A stretch of 20,978 nucleotides of DNA, from the NCBI GenBank assembly GCA_910587555.1, contig CAJULV010000065.1, positions 1 to 20,978 of the forward strand, in the 5' to 3' direction. Both the position numbers and the translations under genes were made by a program. The DNA is from an uncultured Acetatifactor sp. (GTDB lineage Bacteria; Bacillota; Clostridia; Lachnospirales; Lachnospiraceae). Shown here in pieces: positions 1 to 7,037 of this stretch (position 1 is the first letter of the stretch; each line of letters opens with the position of its first letter). A model generated the notes under the pieces. That model searched no databases and was not told the origin of the DNA. It worked only from the letters and a program-made list of their open reading frames with translations.

Positions 1-140
1 GAGACAGAGGTCTGAAAGCCCCATGAAATAAGGGCTGAAGATTCCGAGAAGTTATGAATTCTGGAGCGGAGGAAGACTGGTCAGGCAGAAAGGTTTGGTC
101 CGGAGGACATATTATAATCGATCATGCCTGTGATTGACGA

Positions 141-173
141 AAACCGTCCCTGCCTTTGAGGTTGGGACGGTTT
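141..173. terminator. Hairpin terminator after the sulfatase pair
   Basis: AAACCGTCCC (141-150) and GGGACGGTTT (164-173) form a perfect 10-bp stem with a 13-nt loop, about 50 bases past the stop of the minus-strand sulfatase at 220. Read on the minus strand the stem ends in GGTTTTCG, a short U run, so it can serve as an intrinsic terminator for the sulfatase unit. The rest of 1-219 has stops in all three plus frames near its left edge, and I see no gene there. Confidence 0.6.
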
Positions 174-219
174 CTCTGCAAATGAAAGAGATAACACTGA
201 AAGAACCAGAGAATCTCTG

Positions 220-1662
220 TCAGTGGAAAGTATCCACGCTGTAGTCATGGTAGTGGAATCCGAACCACCGCCCGGGCATATCGCCGGGGAAGCGGGGGGC
301 GTCATAGGTGACAAAGCGCCGGTCCTCCGTCAGCGCCTCAGGGGTGTGTCGGACCGTGTGTTCCAGCAGCAGCTTCCGGAGACGTTCCAGTACATGGGTG
401 TATTCCGGGGAGCCGGACAGGTCATGCCGTTCCTGGGGATCCTTGTTCAGGTCGAAAAGCAGGGTATGGTCTCCCACTGCGGAATAGATCAGCTTGATCT
501 TCCCCTCCATCACGCAGAAGTTCCTGTTTAGGCTGTTCCCGAAGAACAGCCTGTCTTTGCTCAGCCCGCAGATGTCCAGTACATTCCGGCCGCTGCGTCC
601 CTGGGGGACAGACAGCCCGGTCATGGCCAGGATGGTGGGGTAGAGATCCGCCAGCGTCACAAGGCGGTCCGTCTTCAGGTTATGGGGGATTTCCCTTCCC
701 TGGGGCGGCATAATCAGCAGGGGCACATGGGCGCTTCCTTCGAAGAAGAGGTTCTTCTGGGACATATGATGGTCTCCCAGCATTTCCCCGTGATCCGAGG
801 TGAAGATGACCCATGTATTCCGGAACAGATCGTTTTCCCGCATGGAGCCGAAAATGCGGCCCAGCTGGTAGTCTATCTGGGTGATGCAGGCATAGTAGGC
901 CCGCCTGCTGGCCTGCTTTTGTTCGGGACCGAAGAGGTACAGGTTGCTGTTCTCATAGGAGCCGGCGAGAAAGCCCTGGGGTGTGCTCTCCACGGTTTCG
1001 GACCAGTCTCCGGTAATGGGCCGGGGAAGGGGGATGCCGTCGTACAGTTCCCAGTAATTTCGGCAGGGGTCAAAGGGCGGGTGGGGCTTGGTGAAGCTGG
1101 TCCAGAGGAAGAAAGGCCTGGTGGTGTCCCTGGTCTCCAGAAAATCGATGGCCTCATCGGCAGTCCAGGTGGTGATGCTGTCCTTTTCCTCTACAGTGGA
1201 AATGACAGGTTCCGCCTCGCATTCGCCCACGCCGTGGATCTTGGGCCGGGCCAGGGGCTGTTTTTTGTCGTATTCCCTCATGTAGTCAAGAGGAAGCCGC
1301 ATATGCTCGAAACCGTAATGGGCCCTGGCGGGATCGAAATGCATCTTCCCCTTGGCACAGGTCTGGTATCCGGCGTCCGTCAGCACGGCGGGCAGGGTGG
1401 AACGGTTTTCCGTACATTTCTGCATGAACGCCGCATGAGTGTCATTGGAGACGACTCCGCTCTCATAGCCCTCCACGCCTGTCATGATGGTGGTGCGGGA
1501 GGGGACGCAGATAGGGCAGCCCGCATAACAGCCAGTGTAGCTGGTGCCCATGGCGGCCATATAATTTAAATGAGGGGTGAAGATGCTCTGGTTACCCCAG
1601 GCGTTCACAGTGTCGAAACGCTGCTGATCCGTAGTGATCAACAGAATGTTGTCTTTGGGCAT
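220..1662 (-). CDS. Type I (formylglycine) sulfatase, choline-sulfatase/arylsulfatase-like
   Basis: Predicted to hydrolyse a sulfate ester, probably from a host glycan or small organic sulfate; the substrate cannot be read from sequence. The 480-residue protein opens with DNILLITTDQQR, giving the metal-binding Asp, and carries the FGly motif CVPSR, whose Cys must be oxidised by a maturase. It also has KPHPPFDP and the C-terminal metal site TSDHGEMLGDHH. No signal peptide is visible, so it is probably cytoplasmic. I chose ATG 1662 because the family start (KDNILLI) follows it at once and AAGGAAGAG lies upstream. An in-frame ATG at 1725, with GGAGGAG before it and overlapping the upstream stop, is a real alternative that adds 21 residues. 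It is the second gene of a two-sulfatase unit. Family assignment is secure, substrate unknown. Confidence 0.93.
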   Translation of the reverse strand: MPKDNILLITTDQQRFDTVNAWGNQSIFTPHLNYMAAMGTSYTGCYAGCPICVPSRTTIMTGVEGYESGVVSNDTHAAFMQKCTENRSTLPAVLTDAGYQTCAKGKMHFDPARAHYGFEHMRLPLDYMREYDKKQPLARPKIHGVGECEAEPVISTVEEKDSITTWTADEAIDFLETRDTTRPFFLWTSFTKPHPPFDPCRNYWELYDGIPLPRPITGDWSETVESTPQGFLAGSYENSNLYLFGPEQKQASRRAYYACITQIDYQLGRIFGSMRENDLFRNTWVIFTSDHGEMLGDHHMSQKNLFFEGSAHVPLLIMPPQGREIPHNLKTDRLVTLADLYPTILAMTGLSVPQGRSGRNVLDICGLSKDRLFFGNSLNRNFCVMEGKIKLIYSAVGDHTLLFDLNKDPQERHDLSGSPEYTHVLERLRKLLLEHTVRHTPEALTEDRRFVTYDAPRFPGDMPGRWFGFHYHDYSVDTFH

Positions 1663-1708
1663 GATTCTTCTCTTCCTTTCTGAAAGGATAGTCCGTTTAT
1701 GGGACATT

Positions 1709-3202
1709 TCACTGGTAAATTGCATCCTCCGTCTCCTCCCGGACCCAGAGGATGGCGTCCCATACTTCCTGACCGTTATTCTTCTGCTTTGGCCCTGGGG
1801 TGCTTCTTCCGTTCAGGATGTAACCGGTGAGGATGTGTCTCAGCTCCGCAGCCACCTTCGGATGTTCCAAGATGACATTTGTGGTCTCGCTTATGTCCGT
1901 CTCAAGGTCATACAGCTGGAATCGGGGGGCGTCTTCCGCTTCCTCCCCGGGCTTGGGATAGGACCATCCGCCGGAGCCGGGGCACATTTCCAGCTTCCAT
2001 TTGCCCTTTCGGATGGAGAGGGAGCCGTTTATACTCTGGTGCACCAGGTCGTCACGGACTTCCTCTCGGGACTCTGTCCACAGGGGCAGGTTGCTGACAC
2101 TGTCTTCCCCTTCCCAAGGCTGCAGGGTGATTCCCAGGCAGTCTGCCATGGTGGCCATGAAATCCGAAAGACATACCAATGCGCTGCAGGCGCTTCCTGC
2201 CCGAATCTGGTTCGGCCACTGGACGATCATGGGAATTCGGTGCCCTCCCTCGTAGATGTCCGCTTTTGCCCCTCTGAAGACATAACTGGGGTTATGTCCT
2301 TTCTGCTTCAGTTCGTTGAAGTCCGCAATGAGACTGCAGCCGTTGTCCGCGGTGTATACCACAATGGTATTCTCCAGCAGGTCCATCTCTTCCAGCTTCC
2401 GATTGATCCTGCCCGCCACATCGTCGCAGTGGAGGACGAAGTCGCCGTATTCATTGGTACCCGATTTTCCCTGAAACTGAGGTCCCGGCAGAATGGGGGA
2501 GTGAGGCGCGGGCATGGGGAAGTAGATGAAAAACGGGTCGTCTCGGTATTCCTCAATTTTCTCCAATACCTTACCGCAGAACTCGTCCAGTACGTTCTCA
2601 TGGACAAAGCCGGGGGCGGTGGGGCCTTTCCGCCAGAATTTCTTGCCGGAGCTTTCGGTCATACGGTTTGGCAGGGCGGTAAAACGGTCGTTCTCGATGT
2701 AGATATAGGGCGGCATGTCCAAGGACCCACTGATGCCGTAGTAATAATCGAATCCGTGAGAGGTGGGAGAACCATTAATTTTTCCGCTGTAATCAACCCC
2801 GTCACAGGCGGCAAACCCTTCCTTCTCATAAAAATCCGCAGTTTTGGCGAAATCCATTCCCAGGTGCCATTTCCCGATCATGCAGGTGCGGTATCCCTGT
2901 TTTTTAAGCATGCTGGCGACGGTAGTTCGCCCGGCTTCCAGGATGGGGGCGGAATATCCCCCGATCACCTCTGATTTCAGCACGGAACGCCAGTTATACC
3001 TGCCCGTGAGAAAGCCGTACCGGGAGGGGGTGCATACAGCAGCGGTGGCATGTGCGTCCGTGAACCGCATTCCTCTCTGGCACATCCTGTCCAGATTCGG
3101 GGTGGTAAAGGGGCATTTTTCATTGAAGGCCGAGATGTCCCCATATCCCATATCGTCGGCCAGTATGTAGACAATATTTGGTTTTTTTGCTTGTTCCGGC
3201 AT
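1709..3202 (-). CDS. Type I (formylglycine) sulfatase, arylsulfatase A-like
   Basis: A second sulfatase, 497 residues, first gene of the unit. It begins KKPNIVYILADDMGYGD, the typical arylsulfatase opening with the paired metal-binding Asp residues. CTPSR follows in ATAAVCTPSRYGFLTGRYNW, where the Cys becomes formylglycine. Later it has IGKWHLG, PAPHSPILPG and YTADNG (the C-terminal metal site). It differs clearly from its neighbour in these motifs, so the pair is not a recent duplication and likely acts on different linkages or substrates. No signal peptide is seen. Start ATG 3202 is supported by AAGGAGGT eight bases upstream; a longer in-frame start at 3235 lacks such a site. Activity would need a radical-SAM sulfatase maturase, which is not in this window. 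Confidence 0.94.
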   Translation of the reverse strand: MPEQAKKPNIVYILADDMGYGDISAFNEKCPFTTPNLDRMCQRGMRFTDAHATAAVCTPSRYGFLTGRYNWRSVLKSEVIGGYSAPILEAGRTTVASMLKKQGYRTCMIGKWHLGMDFAKTADFYEKEGFAACDGVDYSGKINGSPTSHGFDYYYGISGSLDMPPYIYIENDRFTALPNRMTESSGKKFWRKGPTAPGFVHENVLDEFCGKVLEKIEEYRDDPFFIYFPMPAPHSPILPGPQFQGKSGTNEYGDFVLHCDDVAGRINRKLEEMDLLENTIVVYTADNGCSLIADFNELKQKGHNPSYVFRGAKADIYEGGHRIPMIVQWPNQIRAGSACSALVCLSDFMATMADCLGITLQPWEGEDSVSNLPLWTESREEVRDDLVHQSINGSLSIRKGKWKLEMCPGSGGWSYPKPGEEAEDAPRFQLYDLETDISETTNVILEHPKVAAELRHILTGYILNGRSTPGPKQKNNGQEVWDAILWVREETEDAIYQ

Positions 3203-3286
3203 GGTTCTTACCTCCTTATGCGGTCTTTTTATCACGAAACTCTTTGCGGACCTTGTAATCAGGTTGGCAGAAAAGATGCTGTTTAA

Positions 3287-3315
3287 ATTATATCAGTATG
3301 ACCTGAAAAATACAA
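3287..3315 (-). promoter_or_regulatory. Sigma-A promoter for the sulfatase unit
   Basis: On the minus strand TTGTAT (3310-3315) and TATAAT (3287-3292) are separated by exactly 17 bases. Transcription would start near 3280, leaving an untranslated leader of about 78 bases before ATG 3202. No clear operator palindrome was seen around it. Confidence 0.7.
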
Positions 3316-3370
3316 TAGACCGTATTAGTTGGTTTGGTGCAACGAGTAAAGAAAGCCGGTAAAGCTTGAC

Positions 3371-3694
3371 ATGACTCGGTTCTTAGATGTAACCGGGGCT
3401 GTTGAGAAGGTGCCGCTGGGGGGTGGGATCGAGGTGCTGGACGGCTACGCAGGGTATGTGTTTCCACGCAGCAGTATGGCGGCAAAAGGGATTGTCTGTG
3501 AGCTGCCCCCTGTGGATTCCGGCTACCGCGGGGAGAACCACGCGATTATCAGCAATGTAAGCGGCAGGACCCATGCCATCCAGGAAGGGGCGAGGGTCGG
3601 GCAGCTTATCATCATGCCGGTTGTAATCGCAGATTTTGTTTCCGGGCTTGGGGAGGAAAGGGGGACGGGCGGTTTTGGGAGTACCGGGGAGTGA
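3371..3694 (+). pseudogene. dut: 5'-truncated dUTP diphosphatase (trimeric dUTPase) remnant
   Basis: The 107-residue frame keeps four of the five trimeric dUTPase motifs: PRSSMAAKG (motif 2), VDSGYRGE (motif 3, with the uracil/catalytic Asp region), EGARVGQLII (motif 4) and the C-terminal arm RGTGGFGSTG (motif 5). The first 30-40 residues of the family, including motif 1 (A-G-x-D-L-x-A, which binds the metal), are absent. Homology-like sequence (KPVKLD) continues a few codons upstream of ATG 3371, but in-frame stops TAA (3347-3349) and TAG (3326-3328) block any longer reading. ATG 3371 has no convincing ribosome site. Intact enzymes are about 140-150 residues. I infer a gene beheaded by deletion, now lying against the sulfatase promoter region. 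Confidence 0.75.
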
Positions 3695-3734
3695 TAAGGG
3701 AAAGCCACAGAAAGTACAGAAAATGGACGCAAAA

Positions 3735-3766
3735 AAGCGGCACGCTGTTTCCGTGAGGTGCCGCTT
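3735..3766. terminator. Hairpin between convergent dUTPase and toxin remnants
   Basis: AAGCGGCAC (3735-3743) and GTGCCGCTT (3758-3766) make a perfect 9-bp stem with a 14-nt loop. It sits between the dUTPase stop at 3694 and the toxin stop at 3773-3775 on the other strand, so it probably terminates both. On the minus strand the stem is followed by TTTTTGCG, a U run suited to the toxin side. Confidence 0.65.
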
Positions 3767-4019
3767 CTGCAATCAGAACTGTTTTAAAATGGCGTGATGG
3801 CCTACATCCACCAGGATAATCATTTTGTTGCCTTCATAATACCAGATAATGCGGATGCCCATGTTGACGCTGCACTCGAACAGGTCTGTGGTGCCCTGAA
3901 TCCGCTTGGTGCGCAGCGACGGGTGGTAAGGATTCTGCGCCAGGAGTTCCAGCTTATTTTTAGCTGTTTCTTTTCCTGGGTGGTCAGCCCTTTAAAATGC
4001 TTATGTAAGTTTATCCTTT

Positions 4020-4027
4020 GAACGCTC
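4020..4027. repeat. Target-site duplication, left copy
   Basis: GAACGCTC at 4020-4027 directly abuts the left inverted repeat of the IS and is repeated exactly at 5531-5538. It belongs to codons 2-4 of the interrupted toxin gene. Confidence 0.88.
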
Positions 4028-4035
4028 CTTCAATT

Positions 4036-4063
4036 AGGCTTTTGGAAATTCCTCCAAAAGCCT
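4036..4063. terminator. Hairpin at the 3' end of the transposase gene
   Basis: AGGCTTTTGGA (4036-4046) and TCCAAAAGCCT (4053-4063) pair perfectly over 11 bp with a 6-nt loop. It starts inside the left terminal repeat and ends two bases before the transposase stop codon. No U run follows, so it may act as an insulating or transposase-binding structure rather than a classical terminator. Confidence 0.55.
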
Positions 4064-4064
4064 G

Positions 4065-5447
4065 CTATACTTTAGCCAGGATCGGATCAAGAAGCCGTCG
4101 TACTTCTAAAGTGCATTCTGCATAGAGCTGTAGGAATTCAAGGAAGGGAAAAATGCCAAAATACTGCCCGACATATATGATGACTGACTTAGGTCTTGCC
4201 TCCTTGTAGTTCTTCACTACTACAGGCAGGGATTTCCCTGAATATTTTTTCCCTTCGTCCAGATTCTTATATATCTGGAAATAAAGGTATCCCACCAGTG
4301 TCATTATGATATGGTAGGTAATATAGTTGTATTTTGTGCTCTTGAAGTCTTCCAGCTTCCAGAAATCCTTCATCTGCCGGAAATCCTCTTCGATTTCCGG
4401 GCGCAGCTCGTAGGTATTTATGATCTGCCGTGCAGTCCTGCCGGTGTCTGTCGTCATGAATACAAAATATTTGTCTGCCTTTTTGTCATGCACGACACAG
4501 GCATTGATGGGGACATCCTTTTCCGGCTCGTCGCTTTCCCATAACGGGCCCAGGTCTGTCACCAGCTGGATTTCCTGGTCTCTGCGTCTTCGGTTGGGAT
4601 GTTTCTGCCATTTCCCGCTTGCAGTGGCCAGTCTTACGGCATCCTGATAGACGGTCATGTTCTCCCTGGCAGGAATGTAGGTGTCTACCCTGCGTTCTGT
4701 CTTTAAATAGTTCGTCATTTCTCGTGACAGGAACCCCCTGTCATTAATCAGTATGTCATTTTCATGGAAGCAGGAGGTGTTTTTCAGCATCTCCCTGCAC
4801 TGTTCCATATCATGAGTCTTAAGAGTGCCGAACACAATCTCTTCCGCTATCCCTGAATCATCCAGGATGCCTCTGAGCACACCCAGTTTATAGCCGCGCA
4901 TAGTCTCCCCGTCTATCTTTACTACAGAAGAGTTTTCATAGTTGCCATTGTCCAGGTTGACAAGGACCTTTGTGCAGTCCAGTATGTGGACGCATGGCTG
5001 GATGTTCAGTTCTGGCATCAGATGCTCCTGGACATAACTGTTATAGAAAGAAACCCATTCCCCGCTTTTGTATTTCGCAAGGGGTTTGCGCATCACGCTT
5101 TCTGAAAAAAGCCCCTCATTCACATTCCGCTCGTTATCCCAGATGTTCCAGCCCAGTTCAGCCAGTAATTCTGCTTCCGTCACTGCGAAAGGGACATCTG
5201 TAAGGCTGGTCTTGCATTTGAGTTTGGCAGCAACGGCAAGGCACAGAAGGATATCAAAAGGGATATGGCTGTTGTCCCTTCGTTTATCCGGCAGGGCCTG
5301 TGCAAGGCGGTCTGTAAGTCCCCTTTTTTTCATCATAAGGATGATGTCATCTATCAGGTTTGGAAATGACATTTCTGCTGCATCTATTTTTCCAGTGCGA
5401 ATTGCCTCAAATACCTTTTCTTTATCTTTCCGGCATATCTGTATCAT
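4065..5447 (-). CDS. IS4-family DDE transposase
   Basis: A 460-residue DDE/RNase H-fold transposase that cuts and joins the ends of the surrounding element. The three acidic positions are recognisable: Asp in HILDCTKVLVNL, Asp in ILINDRGFLSREM, and Glu in YELRPEIEEDFRQMK. The last is an exact match to the IS4 signature Y-x2-R-x3-E-x6-K. An insertion rich in beta-type sequence between the second Asp and the Glu is usual for the family. ATG 5447 has AGAGGTG six bases upstream and begins just inside the right inverted repeat. The frame is intact and the length is normal, so transposition could still occur. The IS and transposase are lower in GC than most neighbouring genes. Confidence 0.95.
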   Translation of the reverse strand: MIQICRKDKEKVFEAIRTGKIDAAEMSFPNLIDDIILMMKKRGLTDRLAQALPDKRRDNSHIPFDILLCLAVAAKLKCKTSLTDVPFAVTEAELLAELGWNIWDNERNVNEGLFSESVMRKPLAKYKSGEWVSFYNSYVQEHLMPELNIQPCVHILDCTKVLVNLDNGNYENSSVVKIDGETMRGYKLGVLRGILDDSGIAEEIVFGTLKTHDMEQCREMLKNTSCFHENDILINDRGFLSREMTNYLKTERRVDTYIPARENMTVYQDAVRLATASGKWQKHPNRRRRDQEIQLVTDLGPLWESDEPEKDVPINACVVHDKKADKYFVFMTTDTGRTARQIINTYELRPEIEEDFRQMKDFWKLEDFKSTKYNYITYHIIMTLVGYLYFQIYKNLDEGKKYSGKSLPVVVKNYKEARPKSVIIYVGQYFGIFPFLEFLQLYAECTLEVRRLLDPILAKV

Positions 5448-5530
5448 AGTCCACCTCTGCTTTGGTATAGAATAAAATCCCCATTTATTATAGCAGATTT
5501 ATGAAGACTTAGCCAAAAGACTTATTGAAG

Positions 5531-5538
5531 GAACGCTC
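5531..5538. repeat. Target-site duplication, right copy
   Basis: GAACGCTC at 5531-5538 abuts the right inverted repeat of the IS and matches 4020-4027 exactly. Its last base is part of the toxin start codon (CAT, 5538-5540, on the plus strand). Confidence 0.88.
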
Positions 5539-5596
5539 ATTTTTCCTTGACAGCCGCCCTGATTTCTGCTATTCTGTAATGATTTAACGGGATACG
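5537..5596 (-). pseudogene. Possible C-terminal remnant of the cognate antitoxin
   Basis: On the minus strand the frame ...LNHYRIAEIRAAVKEK ends with TGA at 5537-5539, overlapping the toxin start codon as ATGA, the arrangement common in toxin-antitoxin operons. Reading upstream, a stop (TAA, 5597-5599) appears after only about 19 codons, and then the oppositely oriented nucleotidyltransferase gene begins. I infer that the antitoxin lost its N-terminal part by deletion. The fragment is too short to assign a family, and it could be chance. Confidence 0.4.
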
Positions 5597-5634
5597 TTAG
5601 AGGTGAAGGCATGGGCGAGGAAGGAGAAACTTTT

Positions 5635-6270
5635 ATGTATAAGTATGTTACAAAAGGAGAGGCAGCCCCATATAGAGCCTGCTGCAGTGATGTTTTGAAC
5701 AGGCTGAAAATGAAGCTGGAAAAAGAGTATGGCATAAAGGCGTATGTCACTCTGATAGGAAGCGGCGCTAAGAACATGGTCACGCGAGATGGGAAAGGGC
5801 CGTTTGACCTGGACTATAACCTTGTCCTTACTTCTATCCCACAGAAATATGAGAAATCGCCGGAGCATCTTAAAAATGATATTAGGAAGCTTCTGGATCG
5901 CATGGTTGATAAGCGGTTTACTCCTGGGAAAGATTCTACATCGTCCATAAAATACATTGTCCATGCAGGAGACGGGCAAACGGTAGTGTTCAGCTTTGAT
6001 GTGGCCTTGATTAGAGAAGAGGGCGGAGAGTCCAAGCTGATCCATGATAAAAAACAAGGTGTATTTATATGGAACCAGATACGGGAATCAGCCGGCCTGG
6101 GTACAAAAGCTGCCGCGGTTAAAAAGGGCGGATACTGGATGAATGTGCGGCATGATTATCTGGAACTGAAAAATGATTATTTAAGTCAGGGCGATAAGCA
6201 CCATCCGTCCTTTGTTGTGTATATCCAGGCAGTCAATCAGGTTTATTACGCCATGAAGACAGGGAATTGA
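5635..6270 (+). CDS. Polymerase-beta-fold nucleotidyltransferase, function unknown
   Basis: A 211-residue protein with a nucleotidyltransferase active-site pattern: IGSGAKN (Gly42-Ser43-Gly44), then FDLDYNLVL (Asp58 and Asp60, the metal-binding pair), and FSFDVALI (Asp122, a candidate third carboxylate). The GS...DxD...D order is that of the pol-beta superfamily, which includes CCA-adding enzymes, MNT toxins/antitoxins, and OAS/CD-NTase signalling enzymes. The length is short for a two-domain CD-NTase and no effector gene is adjacent. ATG 5635 is preferred over ATG 5611 because GGAAGGAG lies eight bases before it; the 5611 start has only a weak AGAGGTG. No signal peptide or membrane segment is seen. 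The gene lies divergently from the broken toxin-antitoxin remnant. Fold assignment is moderately sure; substrate and product are unknown. Confidence 0.8.
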   Translation: MYKYVTKGEAAPYRACCSDVLNRLKMKLEKEYGIKAYVTLIGSGAKNMVTRDGKGPFDLDYNLVLTSIPQKYEKSPEHLKNDIRKLLDRMVDKRFTPGKDSTSSIKYIVHAGDGQTVVFSFDVALIREEGGESKLIHDKKQGVFIWNQIRESAGLGTKAAAVKKGGYWMNVRHDYLELKNDYLSQGDKHHPSFVVYIQAVNQVYYAMKTGN

Positions 6271-6285
6271 CAGGAATCACTATGA

Positions 6286-6378
6286 TTGCTTTTAAAGGAA
6301 TTGAGACTGCCTTATGAGTATTTTTCGCAGGAGGATTTAAGAAAGCAGGATAAATGGCATCCGATGGCGGAAAAATAA
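6286..6378 (+). pseudogene. Possible short coding remnant
   Basis: After a stop at 6283-6285 the plus frame reads LLLKELRLPYEYFSQEDLRK, then QDKWHPMAEK and TAA at 6376-6378. The composition looks protein-coding (ELRLPYEYF...), but there is no ATG and only a distant AGGA before the TTG at 6286. It may be the tail of a gene whose 5' part was lost between the nucleotidyltransferase and the SRAP gene, or chance. I do not recognise a family. Confidence 0.25.
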
Positions 6379-6417
6379 GCAATAAATGCAGTGACAAAAG
6401 CAATACAGGAGGGAACC

Positions 6418-7029
6418 ATGTGCGGCAGATATTATGTAGACGATGGTACAGCAAAGGAGATAGAAAAGCTGGTCTGGCAGGTGGATGAAAAGGCGGGCAG
6501 GAAAGCGTTGGCCCGTAAAATTGAGATTGAGGCAAAGGATATCCATCCTACAGAACTTGCTCCCATACTGGCAGCTTCCGGTTCCGTCCTGGAGTGTCGG
6601 TGGCAGCTGTGGGGGTTCCCGGGATTCCAGAAAGGCCGGGTTATCTTCAATGCCAGATGTGAGTCTGCCATGGAAAAGCCGATGTTCCGTGAGGCTGTCC
6701 TGCACCGCAGAGCAGTCATCCCGGCGGCGGGGTTTTATGAGTGGAATCAAGGGAAACAGAAGTATACATTTTGTCGGGAAAGCGGGGATGCTATGTTCAT
6801 GGCCGGATGTTACAGGAAGTATGAGGATGGAGACAGGTTTGTGATTCTGACGACCCAGGCCAATGCTTCCATGGAGCAGGTACATGACCGTATGCCCCTG
6901 ATTCTGGAGCGGGACGAGGCTGTGTGCTGGCTTTTGGAGGACGATGCTTCGGAGGAGCTGCTGCGGAAAGCACCGCCTTTGCTGGAGCGCAGAACGGAGT
7001 TTGAGCAATTAAGTATCTTTCAGCTGTAG
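6418..7029 (+). CDS. SRAP-family protein (YedK/HMCES type), abasic-site DNA-protein crosslinker
   Basis: SRAP proteins bind single-stranded DNA and trap abasic sites through a thiazolidine link with the N-terminal Cys. The 203-residue protein starts MCGRYY, so removal of Met exposes the catalytic Cys2. FNARCES (Asn78, Arg80, Glu82-Ser83 region), IPAAGFYEW (Glu108) and VHDRMP (His156) supply the other conserved active-site residues in family order and spacing. Length is typical. ATG 6418 must be the start, because Cys2 has to follow the initiator Met, and AGGAGG sits six bases upstream. Upstream in-frame codons exist but would bury the Cys. The family is often linked to the SOS response, but I saw no clear LexA box before the gene. 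It may be expressed alone. Confidence 0.95.
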   Translation: MCGRYYVDDGTAKEIEKLVWQVDEKAGRKALARKIEIEAKDIHPTELAPILAASGSVLECRWQLWGFPGFQKGRVIFNARCESAMEKPMFREAVLHRRAVIPAAGFYEWNQGKQKYTFCRESGDAMFMAGCYRKYEDGDRFVILTTQANASMEQVHDRMPLILERDEAVCWLLEDDASEELLRKAPPLLERRTEFEQLSIFQL

Positions 7030-7037
7030 TATAGATG

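Larger units (their letters stand above)
4028..5530 (-). mobile_element. IS4-family insertion sequence, complete, 1503 bp
   Basis: The element is bounded by imperfect 18-bp terminal inverted repeats: CTTCAATTAGGCTTTTGG (4028-4045) and, at 5513-5530, CCAAAAGACTTATTGAAG, whose reverse complement matches at 16 of 18 positions. Exact 8-bp direct repeats GAACGCTC flank it (4020-4027 and 5531-5538). It holds one full-length transposase gene on the minus strand. Length, single DDE gene, and 8-bp duplication fit IS4-family subgroups such as ISPepr1; I cannot name the element without a database. Intact ends, an undamaged gene and a perfect duplication suggest a recent insertion. The target was the start of a RelE/ParE-type toxin gene. 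Confidence 0.93.
3773..5540 (-). pseudogene. RelE/ParE-superfamily toxin gene, split by an IS and frameshifted
   Basis: The minus strand from about 3955 to 3773 encodes NKLELLAQNPYHPSLRTKR, then IQGTTDLFECSVNMGIRIIW, then YYEGNKMIILVDVGHHAILKQF and a stop. This is the signature C-terminal half of RelE/ParE/YafQ-type toxins (RNA endonucleases or gyrase poisons). The N-terminal codons lie partly beyond the IS. Removing 4028-5530 and one 8-bp duplicate restores ATG AGC GTT CAA and the peptide MSVQRINLHKHFKGLTTQEK. The start codon itself is at 5538-5540 and AAGGA lies just before it. A second lesion is the loss of one base in a short A run (3957-3961 on the plus strand), which puts the two halves in different frames. 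The rebuilt protein is about 85-90 residues, normal for the family. It is not expected to be functional. Confidence 0.85.

Noticed and set aside
682..2974. Long open frames on the plus strand opposite both sulfatase genes
   Set aside because: They are antisense shadows in GC-rich coding DNA: no ribosome sites, no recognisable motifs, and the minus strand encodes complete sulfatases.
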